Assembly: GCF_024713945.1 (NCBI RefSeq)
Contig: NC_134682.1
Span: 2,790,001-2,854,000 of the forward strand
From: Dermatophagoides farinae
Taxonomy: Eukaryota > Arthropoda > Arachnida > Sarcoptiformes > Pyroglyphidae
Length of the DNA stretch: 64,000 nucleotides
Direction of reading: 5' to 3'
The stretch's first letter is position 1; every line of letters begins with the position of its first letter. Positions 63,823 through 64,000 of this stretch are shown here, in pieces. The position numbers and the translations under genes were made by a program. The notes beneath the pieces were generated by a model that was not told where the DNA came from, searched no databases, and saw only the letters and a program-made list of their open reading frames with translations.

Positions 63823-64000
63823 ATGATGATGTCTTGTGATTATAACACATTGAATATATCGATTGCTTGGCGTAATCTTAGCTACGAAGTCAAAGATTTA
63901 TTTCGTAACCGGAAATTAATTCTTCGACAATTAAATGGCCATCTTAATTATCAAAGTTTGAATGGATTCTTGGGCCCAAGTGGTGCCGGTAAAACAACTC
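63823..64000 (+). CDS. Second ABCG-family transporter, N-terminal part only (cut by window end)
   Basis: An ATG at 63823 opens a frame that runs to the window edge. It reads MMMSCDYNTLNISIAWRNLS, then YEVKDLFRNRKLILRQLNGH, and reaches Walker A as LGPSGAGKTT in the last codons. This is the start of an ABCG nucleotide-binding domain; the W-x-N-L-S-Y-x-V block before it is typical of the family. It resembles the first exon of the ABCG gene at 55222 but has a much shorter N-terminus. It is incomplete only because the window ends. Confidence 0.85.
   Translation, partial: MMMSCDYNTLNISIAWRNLSYEVKDLFRNRKLILRQLNGHLNYQSLNGFLGPSGAGKTT

Overview
This window is eukaryotic nuclear DNA from a small, AT-rich, intron-containing animal genome. 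The proteins are arthropod or general metazoan (Kekkon-like receptor, winged-eye/BAHD1, Dacapo-like CDK inhibitor). Introns are mostly 55-150 nt, intergenic DNA is packed with (ATC)n, (CA)n and A/T runs, and proteins carry Asn, Gln and Ser runs. I infer an acariform, probably astigmatan (house-dust-mite-like), mite. That rests on general style, not on a species marker. Exon structures were worked out by hand from GT/AG sites, reading phase and family alignment from memory. Nearly all introns keep phase exactly.

Layout. 0.7-3.5 kb: a p27/Dacapo-type CDK inhibitor in two exons, then about 8.8 kb of repeat-rich DNA without a firm gene. 12.3-17.8 kb: TMTC3, with a 15-nt microexon. 19.2-21.7 kb: an unrecognised type I membrane protein and ARL1. 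22.1-25.8 kb: mitochondrial P5C dehydrogenase and a divergent TLC-domain protein, both on the minus strand. 27.3-32.0 kb: an unrecognised coiled-coil protein and a sushi-domain receptor-like protein. 34.7-37.0 kb: a Kekkon-like LRR-Ig receptor. 38.9-43.9 kb: a very large BAHD1/winged-eye-like chromatin protein. 45.8-51.9 kb: RCC2, an FKBP4/5-type co-chaperone (minus) and API5. 52.0-52.6 kb: a small unknown membrane protein (minus). 55.2-57.6 kb: an ABCG half-transporter. 57.9-63.3 kb: DBR1, a second divergent TLC-domain protein, RPL10 (minus), LSM8 and a UQCC4/CCSMST1-like respiratory assembly factor, all very close together. The window ends inside a second ABCG gene.

The genes are mostly unrelated housekeeping genes and do not form a pathway or operon. 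There is some thematic overlap. LSM8 (U6 snRNA) and DBR1 (lariat turnover) both act in splicing. P5CDH and the UQCC4-like protein are mitochondrial. RPL10 and LSM8 start head to head, and so do the FKBP gene and API5, so each pair may share a promoter. The RPL10 and TLC genes converge with only 34 nt between stop codons.

The most interesting item is inside RPL10. Its third intron is about three times longer than the other two and folds as a textbook H/ACA snoRNA: two hairpins with pockets, an H box and an ACA box. Also notable are the TMTC3 microexon, two intronless ceramide-synthase-like paralogues that keep the His-His pair but lose the second His-Asp motif, and three membrane proteins I cannot assign to families. 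I saw no transposon, viral remnant, CRISPR array or recognisable tRNA.
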